DNA of 64,000 nucleotides from Dactylonectria macrodidyma (Eukaryota > Ascomycota > Sordariomycetes > Hypocreales > Nectriaceae). Position numbers and translations under genes: made by a program. The DNA lies in NCBI GenBank assembly GCA_020744425.1, contig JAGMUV010000028.1:62001-126000 (forward strand). Reading direction: 5' to 3'. Below are positions 43,881 through 54,593 of the stretch, in pieces. Below the pieces are notes generated by a model that ran no database searches, had not been told where the DNA came from, and worked only from the letters and a program-made list of their open reading frames with translations. Each line of letters begins with the position of its first letter. The first letter of the stretch is position 1.

Positions 43881-44176
43881 GTTGCATCTAGGAGATGGAA
43901 GTGATCATGTGTGTGAGAAGCTCTTGCTATTCTTCCGATCTAATGAGGGTCTTTGGGTCAGTCTTATGGATGAAGAGACTGATAATAACCTCAGACAGCC
44001 AAGGCGGTCCGGATGCTACGGACTATTTGACTTTATCTAGCTATCCTCCTGATCATAGCTTGTGACGAAGCTGATGACGAGGCCAGTGACGAGGAAAGTG
44101 GCTGTGGAACCTTATGATGAAGGCAGAAAGCTTGACTGTTATTATAGCTGCAAAATCCGATATCCCGATATGTGAC
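43881..44176 (+). repeat. Dispersed ~300-bp repeat, copy 4 of 4
   Basis: Starts GTTGCATCTAGGAGATGGAA and ends CCGATATCCCGATATGTGAC. High identity to copies 2 and 3. Confidence 0.8.
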
Positions 44177-44641
44177 AAAAGGTCTCAGACCGGAGAAGAG
44201 AGAAGGAAAACTCGCTGGAAAACACAAGCATCGTTTTATGCCGCACTGAGAGAAGAGGTATGATCAAAACTCCTTCACTATGCTCTTTATCCTTCAAAGG
44301 GTCGTGTTAATGGGTGACTAACGTCTACATAGGGATGGTGAGAACGGTGATAAGCAACCAAATGCACACCGAAGATTCCTGTATGCCCCCGTTCAATCCT
44401 CGACTAGCGTAATATGAGCTAATACATGGAGTAGATACCTGCCAAATCCAGATTATCGGGGCCTGGCTCCAATTTTATTGACTGTGACTCCACTTCAGGC
44501 AACTGTCCTGAGGGAGTTTCTCTGGAAGTACCTGACGGCGTAGTCTTGCATCCAGACATCGTTCTCAGTAAGTGGTTCCTGAGCTATTCCTCGATTCGGT
44601 CATATCTTTCAGGGCACCCCCACTGACAAGGTCATACATAG

Positions 44642-45727
44642 CTACAGACCTTCACCTTGGAGTTCCACCTCCCATTATACGTATGGAAGCATTCAAAGGT
44701 CATCAGGTGCGACACACGACATCAATCGGACAAGTCCCCGCTCAGAAAATCATGGTATCTATCATTCTTGACAAGGACTGACGCAAGTGTCGACAATGAT
44801 GATATCTTTGATTGTCTGTACGAAAACCAATGGTCTTGCGTAGTAACTGGCCACAACAACACTGTTTGGAACGCATACGCCTTTACCGACACATACTTAT
44901 ATGATGTTGATGATACTTTTGATAGGGCAAGTTTCCAGTACTTCCAACGCCTCCAGGAGGAAGAGCCAGAGGAGGAACGACACCCTATCCTGGGATTAGA
45001 GTCAAATCGGACCAAGGCCCCACGCGAGTACTTTTTACTCGTTCTCTCGGAGCGTGCGCCTCAAGTGGTTGAGGAATGGGCCAATGTTATTTTCATGTCC
45101 AAGCGAAAAGTGGATCATTATGTGAGTAATCATTTGAAATGTCGTCTCTGCACCGACTATTCGCAACCTACTCTGCAATAATGTATCGCTCTTGGGCCAC
45201 ACTCGAAACCCCTTGACAAGCCCTAGCCTCCCGCCCGAGGGTCTAAAACTCAACATAGATGCTGATGCTTTCTATAGATAAACGACGAGCACATTTGGGG
45301 ACATGGCCCATTATCTTTGGGAAGTGTCGATGATCGCTCAAAGTCGCTTCAAGAATTAAATGTCTGGACCAAAAAAGTGAGCCATCTGCTCAACCGACTC
45401 ACCGAAACCGTCGACTATACGAATAGGGCCTGGGATTCGTTCAAATCTAGAGATATCTCCTGCTTCGATAGTGGCGATGACAAGAGCGACCCGCTGAGTC
45501 GTACAAGACCGCTACTGCACAGGATCGACACAGCATTTGCGCAACTCCAAACCCTCAAAGTGCAGTTGGCAGCCCAAGAAGGACATCACGCTTTCGCCGT
45601 TGCTGTCAACGAAGTGGCCGCCGATTCCGACGTAGTTGAACCCAGTTCCCACCCAAATAAGGCTGCCTGTCCTGCAGGAAGGTTGCTTCGCGGGAAGGCC
45701 CATAGTCCGCGCCCCATCGAATCGTAG
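44642..45727 (+). CDS. Partial gene of an uncharacterised fungal cytoplasmic-domain family
   Basis: Two exons fit well: 44642-45121 and 45278-45727, with a 156-nt GT-AG intron in phase 0 (HY joined to INDEHIWGHGPL). The first exon carries FTLEFHLPLYVWK, a CVVTGHNNTVWNAYAF stretch, and PREYFLLVLSERAPQVVEEW before SKRKVDHY. The second is helical (SVDDRSKSLQELNVWTKKVSHL) and ends early in a basic tail. These features recur in large fungal proteins of unknown role, some with CorA-like C-terminal membrane helices, which are missing here. The 5' end upstream of 44642 could not be resolved, although 44450-44570 looks coding. Probably a truncated gene; no function is assigned. Confidence 0.5.
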
Positions 45728-46266
45728 GTGGGTTCTACTGCATGCACGATTTGGTCAGAAAGCTGTCACTCATCCCTTTGACTGTGGTAAGACTACGGAC
45801 TACAGTTCCGCTAGTAGCAGGGATTTAAATAAACCAACAAATTGGTAAGACATCCGAGGTACATAAGACCCCACCTATTTTATATAGCGCTAGAAGTCAC
45901 AGCTTCTGGGGATCTACATCGCAGTACATCACACTCCACCACTTTTATATGACATTTGAAGTCTCACTGCGTACCGTTGATCTCCCGGGCCTTCGTGGGG
46001 ACTATGGGTCAAGTGTGGTCTTACCACCTTGTCACAGTCAAAGGGATGAGGCCTTGCAACGGCAGTGTATATTCCAAAGTCTCCAAGTTATCTAGAAAAG
46101 AGTGTGTTCGAATTCCATAGCCTCCAAAGTAAGAGGGAGCGTCCGGGGCAAAAGGAGTGAATTCGAATTGCAAGTGACTTACCCAAACTGGGACCCCATT
46201 TCAGCCCATTGGTCTCTTCACTCCTAACCGTCCTTCTAAGCCCCAACGCCGCTTCTCGCTGCCTAC
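45728..46266. other. Intergenic
   Basis: No gene recognised between the partial gene and the stop of the metalloprotease fusion. Confidence 0.5.
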
Positions 46267-48813
46267 CTACTCGCCAAGTATGATGGCAGACACATCCCTC
46301 GTCTCGGTCGCCGTCTCCCCGCTCACCGTCTTCTGAATACCAGTCGTATCAGCCGTAATCCGCCCCCTCAGAGTCTTGATACGCAGCAGCGACAAGCCGC
46401 AACCCTTAGCACATCGCATCCGTGTCTCCCTCTCCCGACCCCCTTTGTCACCACCCTTTCCTCCATTGTTGTCGTCCCCGTCAGCCCTGCTCCCGTTCCC
46501 GTCCGTCGGGGTCCCAACCTTGACCCTCGTCTCGTCATGGAGGATATCCCACTCAGCTTGCAGCATCATCCTCGCCGGCCCCATAGCCTTGCGCTTCGGG
46601 TCCATCGGCAGCGCAACGACGATGCGCTGCAATACAGCCAGGACGCACTTCTGTTCCCGGCCGCAGGCGCATCCGCCATCTCCCCCAGATTTGACACCGT
46701 CGCAGCAGCAACGGCCGGGCATTAAGCGGCGGAACTGGATGGTGTTCTTCTGGAGGCCGCCTGTATCGCGTAGCATCCGCTGGGGTGGGTCGTAGCTGAG
46801 CGACATGACGTTGAGCTCGTACTCGTTCTCCAGATCCCGGACCTGCAGCTCGAGGCACAGCGCGTTGCCCGCCCTGTCTAGGACGTTGTACGTGCGCGCC
46901 TCGGCGGCGTCGGCGCCGCGGGCGCGCCAGATGGCCGGCACCGCGGTCGAGGGGGCGACGGCGCCGCTGTAGGCTGCGCCCGACAGGTCGTCGGTGCCGC
47001 GGACGATGATCTGGTGCGTCGCGGGGTCGTAGCTGATGATGGCCTCGGGAGGAGTGAGGTCGATATTGATGGTGATGGACTGCACGGGCTCGACGTTTTG
47101 GGCGCGGTCTGTGGAGTAGAAGGAGATGGTGTGAGTTCCCTCCCCGTCGACGACGAAGCTCGTCCCGGACGAGCTGGCGGTCCAGTCGGGGTCTGAGTCA
47201 ACCTTGTATGCTGTGGTGATTGCGCCGGAGATGTCGTCCGTGGCGTTCAGGGTCACCTTCACAGGACCCCTGTTCCACCCTGCCGCATTCGGTGGCGGGT
47301 CAAGAACGGCCGCCGTGACTGGGGGCGTCGTGTCCAGCGGCTGTATGAGGTCCTGCTGGTGCTTGGTTATCTCCTCGACGGGGGAAGTCTTGACGTGCTC
47401 TCCGCCGGCCGCGCCGCTGCCTCCACCGATTGCGGCGGACTTCGGCTTCACAGTAGTCCAGTCGTTGCAACCTTTGAGGAGAGCGGCGCTGGTGCCGGTG
47501 CTCCCATCGCCGTTGACGTCGTAGGTGGTGTTGACACTCTCCAAAGCCCCATCGTCGTCCCAGTCAATTGCCTGACTGCCGTCTGGAATGGCGACGAAGC
47601 CTCCTACTCCGGCGCTCCACCGGAAAGTTCCCACATCCGTAGCTCCAGGGCCCAGACCCACAGCCTCGTTCAGAGTGCTCTCATCAAGGTCCGGCAGAGC
47701 AATGTTAGAGTAGTCGCACAGCCCGGGGACTCCATTCTTGGTCAGCCCGTTCAACTGGAACAGGTAGTTCATGATGCTGATGTAGTTTGGCTTGTTGTTG
47801 ATTGAATCGGTACCGCCGTGGCCTAAGCCTAAATTGTGACCGAGTTCGTGCATGAAAGTGCCTGCTTGGTTCATGTCAGAAGGCGTGGCTGAGATTGGAG
47901 CCAGCGACACGATGAAGTCGTTGCCTCCTGGGCCGTGGGCAGCGGGACGAGCCAAACCGCTGTTAGGGAAGGTCGAGAACTGGTGCATGGAGATGCAGTA
48001 ATGGAAGATGCCACTTCGTCCAGTCCGAGTGAAGCCGCCTGCGGCGTTCTTCTGCGCGTCGAACGCAGTCCAGACGTAGTTGCCAGCGGCGTCCGTTGTG
48101 CCGAAGTTGGTCACTTCTGTGATGGCCTTGGCCACGCTGAGTGACCCCCATGTTTGGCCGGTTTCGTGGTTCATAATGCTGCTCGGGCCGGCATCGACGT
48201 GGAGACGGATCCCCTTCGCGCCTGCATGACTAGTGTACGGCGCATTCTTGAAGGCGTCTACGACTTGTTTGATGGCCGTTGCGGAGAGCGCGTGACTGTG
48301 GGTCGCGTCTTGCATCCAGTCCACATGCACAAAGATGTCGGTATGGTCGACACGAGCGCCCATCTTGGGCAGGTCAACAAAGACTTTGGTACCAGTACCA
48401 TCGTCAATCCATGCGCCATTCTTCTTCCAGTCGTCGGGGATTCCGTCTCGTTGGGTAGAGGTTTCTTGCAGAGTCCATGTCATGGACGAATTGTTTCCAC
48501 TCCCACTGCCAGAGGAAACGACGCGGTGCCAGATGGGGTCCGAGACTTTTGCATCGTAGCTGTTGCCACCAACAAATGGGTTGTCCCAATGGAGCTGCAC
48601 AGTTGCTGCCAAGTTCTCAAGCTGGTAGGTGGCACGCCCTTCCGTGCCCGTAGCGACACCGTCCGACTCGGAACTGAAGTTGGCTGTCTGATCGGGCTCA
48701 ATGCGTGCGGGCGGCGAAACGGTCCACTCGCCGTGAGGTAGATCGGTGCTGGTGAGAACAAGAGCCGAGTCCGTCTGGTTTTGAAAGGTTACTTGTACGC
48801 TACGGGCTGGCAT
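46267..48813 (-). CDS. Aegerolysin-like domain fused to a metzincin-type metalloprotease
   Basis: 848 residues, no introns and no signal peptide. Residues 5-92 look like an aegerolysin/ET79-type beta-sandwich (GTEGRATYQL, then VQLHWDNPFVGGNSY). Residues 155-350 form a zinc protease with HELGHNLGLGH (zinc ligands His322, His326, His332; catalytic Glu323) and a Met-turn ISIMNY. An Asp-rich DWDDDG and DVNGDG segment (about 420-445) could bind calcium. Residues 515-620 resemble the bacterial OmpL47/Ig-like repeats found in secreted enzymes (TTPPVT, ATDDISG, FYSTDRAQNVEP). The rest is Cys- then Gly/Asp-rich and low complexity. Such domain mixes are commoner in bacteria; with high GC and lack of introns, horizontal gain is possible. 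Function may be lipid-directed proteolysis; unproven. Confidence 0.75.
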   Translation of the reverse strand: MPARSVQVTFQNQTDSALVLTSTDLPHGEWTVSPPARIEPDQTANFSSESDGVATGTEGRATYQLENLAATVQLHWDNPFVGGNSYDAKVSDPIWHRVVSSGSGSGNNSSMTWTLQETSTQRDGIPDDWKKNGAWIDDGTGTKVFVDLPKMGARVDHTDIFVHVDWMQDATHSHALSATAIKQVVDAFKNAPYTSHAGAKGIRLHVDAGPSSIMNHETGQTWGSLSVAKAITEVTNFGTTDAAGNYVWTAFDAQKNAAGGFTRTGRSGIFHYCISMHQFSTFPNSGLARPAAHGPGGNDFIVSLAPISATPSDMNQAGTFMHELGHNLGLGHGGTDSINNKPNYISIMNYLFQLNGLTKNGVPGLCDYSNIALPDLDESTLNEAVGLGPGATDVGTFRWSAGVGGFVAIPDGSQAIDWDDDGALESVNTTYDVNGDGSTGTSAALLKGCNDWTTVKPKSAAIGGGSGAAGGEHVKTSPVEEITKHQQDLIQPLDTTPPVTAAVLDPPPNAAGWNRGPVKVTLNATDDISGAITTAYKVDSDPDWTASSSGTSFVVDGEGTHTISFYSTDRAQNVEPVQSITINIDLTPPEAIISYDPATHQIIVRGTDDLSGAAYSGAVAPSTAVPAIWRARGADAAEARTYNVLDRAGNALCLELQVRDLENEYELNVMSLSYDPPQRMLRDTGGLQKNTIQFRRLMPGRCCCDGVKSGGDGGCACGREQKCVLAVLQRIVVALPMDPKRKAMGPARMMLQAEWDILHDETRVKVGTPTDGNGSRADGDDNNGGKGGDKGGRERETRMRCAKGCGLSLLRIKTLRGRITADTTGIQKTVSGETATETRDVSAIILGE

Positions 48814-51800
48814 GGTTGCTGTCTCTTTTCAGGGAATACTCGTACTTGGTGCAAATGGCGATGGTGAGAAAAATGTTTGGGGGCATTCCTGAATTGAAGT
48901 CGAATCAAGAAATAGATATATGGTAGAAGAGGAATGGAGAATGAAAAGCCCCAAGACACTAGGGAATTATAGAAACCGCAGGCTTATTTATAGGCGTTAG
49001 ACTATGGATATCTCCCTCGGCTTAGGGGCCACGTTGTCTCCAACGACATGGCGCTGGTTCGCGTCATGGATGCCTTCAGAACTCTCAGCCCTACGAGTCC
49101 TTTGCCAGCAGGTCACCAGACAAAAGCAGCGAGAGACCGCCACCACAACCACCTAAAGAGCAGTACTCATTAGGCCACCAATAAACATACAAAGTGGCGG
49201 AACAAAGCGCATTCCAATCTGTAAAAATGTCTATTTCTGGAGGATCCAACTCTCAGCCGCGGCTTGAGCCTAGTCTTGGAGCTGAAGCAGATATAATTGC
49301 AAACCCTCCGTGATGATCTCTGATTGGACGCCTACGGATACTAGTGATCACATGAAATAGCTATCGCTGCAAATTTTCGGCATCTCTCTGTTGAATGCAG
49401 AGTCCTAGAACCGTGTTAGGCATCAGAGTTCTCAGGGTGGATAAGGTCACGGGCTAGCTGAGTTGCTCGTAATAGTTTTCGTTAGGTGAGAGTTGCCTAA
49501 GCTCAGCCTGATTACATTAGAAGAGGAAATGAGCTTACTATTGGCTTGACAGGTGCCGACTTTGCCGCCAAGCCTCAAGCCTCAAGCCTCAAGCCCCAAG
49601 CCACAACCCCCAACTGTATTTTAAGAGTATGCACAATGCCTCTTCCGCACTTTATTAGAGTTCACACTTGCCAAGCAACTGAGAGGGGCAAGGATAGACG
49701 CACGGACGGAAAGGGTGTAATTGGCATATTACGAGGGACAATTGGTACAGTAGCTCGAATTTGGTTTCGCTAATCGCAGGTCGTCATATCTTGCAACTAA
49801 AGGCTTGCTTCGTCAGGGTATACCGCCCTGAGCCGCAGGCTGCAACCAACCATCGTCTCACCGAACACCAGCCTTCGGAGAGCTTGTTCATCGACCATAT
49901 TCAGCATTACGCGGCGCTGACCCCAAACTTTTGCGTGGCGCTCGTCATCAGGACGTGCTAATCAGGTCACCGGGGCTTTAAGCCTCTCGGCTTTTCAGCT
50001 GTCGGCCATATTCCTGCAACTCATTGGTCGGTATCAGGTCAGTTGACATATGGTAGTACCTCAAAGTAGATTGTGACTCGGACAGCCTAAGTGCATATAC
50101 GAGCGTTCGCGGCGCCATGACGTGCGTGCGACAGAGAGTATCGAGTCTATCATGCCTTGGTCTGCCAGCGAATCGCCAATTTAGTTCCCAACTTCCTATG
50201 TCAGCTGGAGACACCAGCTCCTTGCTCCTGACGGCGTTGATGGAAATTTCGCTCATCTCTTTGGTTGACTCGATAATTTGAATCGCTGCTTTGAGAGAAA
50301 ACGGACTCGAGATCAAGGATAATGTCTTCTAGCCAATCTGACCAGACGCGCACGCAATGCCTCTATTCTGATAAAGGTCAGCTCGGGGCGCCGTGGCTGA
50401 GGAAAAGACTCAGCAAGAAACGCGGTCCGACGCGTCCCGTACCGCGTTGCTCCGTGAGATGGGTGGTGCAATCCCGACACGAACCGGGGTGGCGCCCTCT
50501 TAAGACTGCAATGCACCTTCAGAGCGTAATGTGTGTCTTTGTGCCCGAATCATGGAGACCCTAGAGATAGTTCCATGCGTTGCTTCCTTTCTTTGTGCGG
50601 TTGTCACATGCACTGCCCGCCGCCCAAGAGATGACGCCGTGGATTTTAGGCAGCATGACTAGTCCGCGACAGAGAAAATTCCGGAGGAATAGCGAAGTGC
50701 CAGTGTCCTCCGCTCGCGTACGGAGTACCAGCGCATACAAACGTCTGCGCAACTAACCACAAATCAGATCCCGGTTTGTAGTGTGCGTGTGGGCACGACT
50801 TACACGACGAGTGACCTCATACCGAAGAGGTAATATGAGCGAGAGAGACGCGAACGCATTTTTTTGCATATCCTCTCAATATATCACGCAACCACGCGGA
50901 TTGATATCGATGTAGGAAGTTGTCTCCTGGCTTCTCCTGTCTGTAGTCTATTAGAAGCAGCCCAAATTTATGGAAGGAAGTGTATTTACCAATTTTGTCC
51001 CGAACTACAAACAGAAATTGATCAAGTTTCTTGGCTCCGGAATCAGTTGACCAACGATCTTGCATTTATACGATTTTTCGTTCCATCTGTCAGAATGTCA
51101 GCCGTGGTTTGCTTCCTATAACATGAAGACATATACTTTATCCATACGCTTGTACTCCAGCCTCGATCCTCGTTCTACTTGCGGTTTGTTTTCTTCGACT
51201 TCTTCGCTCTTGGGATTCCCCATAGACGGAACGTTTGACACCTTGAGCCCCTTGGTTGGCAGCTCTGCAATCCATACCCGTCATCGTGTGTACGAATAGG
51301 AATGGGGCTCGTGAAACGGGGTGCTCGCAGCTCAGGCTACTGCCGGCAGTGATGCCGACGGGGCTGTCGACGGTGTGGCGGTCCTCATGCAGGCCTGCAT
51401 GGCGTAAAGCTCGGCCGGCCTGTCTGATCTGCACCTCCCTCCCTCCGGCCGCCAGGCGTCACGAGGATTGGAAATACCGAAGGCAGATGGTCACGCTCCA
51501 GCGACCACAGACTGAGCCCCGCCTGGGAACACTGATTCTGCGCCCGGCTGATCAAAATACGATTCGAAGCCATGGTTCGAGTGTTGCCTGATGGCTTGGC
51601 TGAGGCTGGCTGATGTAGCTGCAGCCACTCGGGGTTCTCCGCATGCAGAGTAACCAACATACTCTGTAACTCGCATTCAGCTCATGTTGGAACCCATCAC
51701 ACCAATTTCCTGACATGGCTAGCAACGTCTAGCCACGTTTGACATACCTACAGCCCCGCAAAATGGCTTACCAGGACAGTGTGCTTGGTCACGGAAGGCA

Positions 51801-51946
51801 CATGGCGAGCAGGAGAAGGGGAGCCCCAGAACCATCATCACCCCCCTCCTGAGTCCCCCTCGTGCTTGTTAAGTACGGCCAAGTCAGCCTCTTTTGTTCT
51901 TCTCAAACATGTTTCTCTACCCCAAGCTTCCCTCCAGCCCTTCACT
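48814..51946. other. 3.1-kb intergenic region
   Basis: Promoters of two outward-facing genes (metalloprotease fusion to the left, vWA protein to the right). Frames up to about 110 codons on both strands lack family features. Short tandem repeats are at 49570-49602. Nothing else was recognised. Confidence 0.5.
49570..49602. repeat. Short tandem repeat, (CAAGCCT)n
   Basis: About four to five copies of the 7-bp unit CAAGCCT or CAAGCCC in direct order. Confidence 0.8.
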
Positions 51947-53260
51947 ATGCGCTTCTCCACTACCACTGCCCTGGCCTTCGCCCTTGTAGGGTCCGCCTTC
52001 GCCGGCCCGGGAGTCTCGCCGGCCTTGGTAAAGGGGAAGGCCGGCCCTGGTTCGTCGTTCATTGTCGACAAGGTGGTCACCACTCCAGAGATCCTACCAA
52101 AACCGGATGTAGTGCTGCTGGTCGATGTCACTGGCAGCATGGAAACCACTCTTAAAGACATCAAAGATAACCTGATAAAAGTAGTCACTGCTGTTAACGC
52201 ACAGCCAGACGCCAAATTTGCCGTTGTCAGCTTCGGCGACCTGAAAGACGCAGAGGGTGGATTCAAGGTGGTCCGGGGTCTGACAGACAACGTCAACGAT
52301 GTACAGGACGCAGTCAACTCCTTGACTGCAGCCGGCGGCGACGACCCCGAAGAGGACTGGATCAACGCGCTCTTTAAGGTCTCCAATGGTGCCATCACCT
52401 TCCGCCCACTGGGAACTAGCACCCGGATCATAGTTCTGGTTAGCGACAATCCTAGCCACGACCCTAGCGGCGGGCACAGCCTACAGGGGGCCACCGACGC
52501 CCTGGTCGGCGCACACATCCGCGTTATCGGTGTTGACGTCGCAACACCCTTCAACGAGGGCCTTGATGGCAAGGGCCAGGCTACCAAGGTGACCAGCAGA
52601 ACCGGCGGTGTCATCATTCCAGCTGGCTCCGGCGCCGATGCGGTGTCCAGCGCAATCATCAGCGGACTGAAGAAGCTCGATGTCGCCATCAAGCCCGACA
52701 TAGTCTCCTGCGACGCCGGCTTGACCCTCACGTTTCAACCCTCCGTTATCACAGTGAGCAGCGGCAGCGTCGTCAACTTCCTCGAGACGGTGAAGGTGGC
52801 CGGCGGCGCCACCCAGGGCACGACCCTTCACTGCTCCGTCAGGTTCCTTCTGAACGGCACGCCAGGCGGCGACGCCTTCATCCAAAGCGTCGCCGTGAAG
52901 GTTAATACCCTTGGTTGCGACACATGCAATCCGAATCCTGGCAAGAACTTGTGCCATATCACGACTTCCTGCGCGTCGACGCCATTCGGGAACATGTGCC
53001 TGACGAGACCTGGGTACAAGGCAGATGGCGTAGGTGACGACGACCTCAAGGTGCAGTGGCGCCTGAAGTGGCCTGTGCCTGGTCATGAACATCGGGTCGC
53101 GGTCAAGCCGGGTACATCGGCAGATACACTATGCGATCCAGAGAATACGGGTCCGGATGTCTGTAAGGAGGTCGCGGTTGGCGCTTGCCGGACGGCGGCA
53201 CCTGTATTGGAAGAGGCGCGCGGTGAGGATCAGAAGGTGATTGGCGAGGGAGAACAGTAA
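51947..53260 (+). CDS. Secreted von Willebrand factor A-domain protein
   Basis: 437 residues from the ATG at 51947, chosen because it begins a clean signal peptide (RFSTTTALAFALVGSAFAG); the frame extends upstream without need. Residues 45-230 are a vWA domain with the metal-binding motif DVTGSM in place of the usual DxSxS, and later IIVLVSDNPSH. The second half has eight or more cysteines, likely in disulphides (CDAGLTLTF, then CDTCNPNPGKNLC). No transmembrane segment or GPI signal is apparent. vWA domains bind proteins through a divalent metal; the partner is unknown. Intact and intronless. Confidence 0.85.
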   Translation: MRFSTTTALAFALVGSAFAGPGVSPALVKGKAGPGSSFIVDKVVTTPEILPKPDVVLLVDVTGSMETTLKDIKDNLIKVVTAVNAQPDAKFAVVSFGDLKDAEGGFKVVRGLTDNVNDVQDAVNSLTAAGGDDPEEDWINALFKVSNGAITFRPLGTSTRIIVLVSDNPSHDPSGGHSLQGATDALVGAHIRVIGVDVATPFNEGLDGKGQATKVTSRTGGVIIPAGSGADAVSSAIISGLKKLDVAIKPDIVSCDAGLTLTFQPSVITVSSGSVVNFLETVKVAGGATQGTTLHCSVRFLLNGTPGGDAFIQSVAVKVNTLGCDTCNPNPGKNLCHITTSCASTPFGNMCLTRPGYKADGVGDDDLKVQWRLKWPVPGHEHRVAVKPGTSADTLCDPENTGPDVCKEVAVGACRTAAPVLEEARGEDQKVIGEGEQ

Positions 53261-54037
53261 AAGCGGTGGATTGAAGAATGGATTCTCCCGAGCAAGGACG
53301 GGGAGGAGCACACCGTGCATGTCCACGCGGGCAACGTCTCGGTGACGTGAAAAGCCTTGTAAAACACCTTAGGCGTGCCGCACTTTTGGCGTTGCTTGTC
53401 CAGTGTGAGTGCCGACATAGGGCTGGGGTTTCCGGCATCATCATTAGAGGAATCACGCTCTTTTTTACAACTAGAGCCAACGATGGACTCGTATTCGTAG
53501 ATATTCTTCAGCGCCGTGAGGGCTCGCCAAAGCGGTCCCGACAAATATATGTCCTTGTCTGGCTCGGCTACTCGAGACCCGGGATCGCTCTCCTCCTCGG
53601 TCACCGTGGATGAGAGCGCCGCCACAGCCGGCGAACTTTGGAATCAGTCTTTGTGCCATCCAGCCATTGATTCGATCTAGTCGAGTCAACGGGACCGAGA
53701 TGAGAGATCAGAAAGTCGGGGCTCAGTCACACCAGGGAACTCGCTTATATTGTGACTAGCAGGCCTGCTACCAACAGATCCCTGCTAAGAACGAGCCTGA
53801 TTTAACCTCAACATATTGATGAACATTCTTAGAAGTAGCATCTGAAGAGCCTCCGGGGCACAATCCGTCGTCATTTGTCATGCGCCTATGTGGTAAATTG
53901 GAAACAAGTTTGGTTAACTGTCTTAGAGCACTCTTGTAACGGTTGTGCACTCAAACTAGCCTGGAGGTGGTAAAGGGTAGCTTGAGGGCGGGTTCCTAAG
54001 GAATAAACCGGGGGTTTGTAGTAGTAGAGCGATTAAG
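53261..54037. other. Intergenic
   Basis: Short frames only. No recognisable gene; borders on transposon relics. Confidence 0.5.
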
Positions 54038-54593
54038 TAACGTATGTGATAAGCATGCGGCGCATCCAAGTATGCGGCGCATTTTCCCCAGAAACTCTCA
54101 TCTTTTCATTTAAACACACATTTCTCAACCACCTAACATATCACAGTCAAATACCGAAGCAAAAACACTTCTTGCCCTTCAAGCCCCTTAAAATGACCCA
54201 AAATTAAGTGTCTGAAGCGCTACTAGCACCTATGACGTCAAAGAGCAAAGGCTTCGTCGCTAACAGAATAGCATTCAATCTTAACGTGATTAGATCCTAA
54301 AATCGCGTCGTCTATCTGATCTAGAGGAACAGATCATTATTCAGTTCATTCTTAATCTGGATTCGTAAGGATTTCCTCCATAATTGCGTAGTATTAAAGA
54401 AATGGCTAACTGACTGCTTGCTGACTGCGATGTATTACTTATTAGTAAGCGCTGGGCTTCTAACTTCATCAGGTAATACTAAGAGCTTAAGACACGTTTT
54501 TTTTTATAAATATGACTATGAAAGAGCTAAATGTGAAGATCTGACTATTATTTATAACTAGTTTAGGCTTATAAAAAATATAATTATAAAATA
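54038..54593 (+). mobile_element. 5' part of a pogo/Fot1-like element, cut by a second copy
   Basis: Terminal repeat AACGTATGTGATAAGCATGC, then a plus-strand transposase N-terminus (MTQN, later RHVFFYKYDYERAKCEDLTI) with stops at former Gln codons. Homology ends where the oppositely oriented copy starts at about 54594, and the missing part does not resume after that copy. So this piece is truncated, not just interrupted. Confidence 0.7.

Noticed and set aside
51838..52731. 297-codon minus-strand frame under the vWA gene
   Set aside because: Shadow of the GC-rich vWA coding frame, which has a signal peptide and a metal site.
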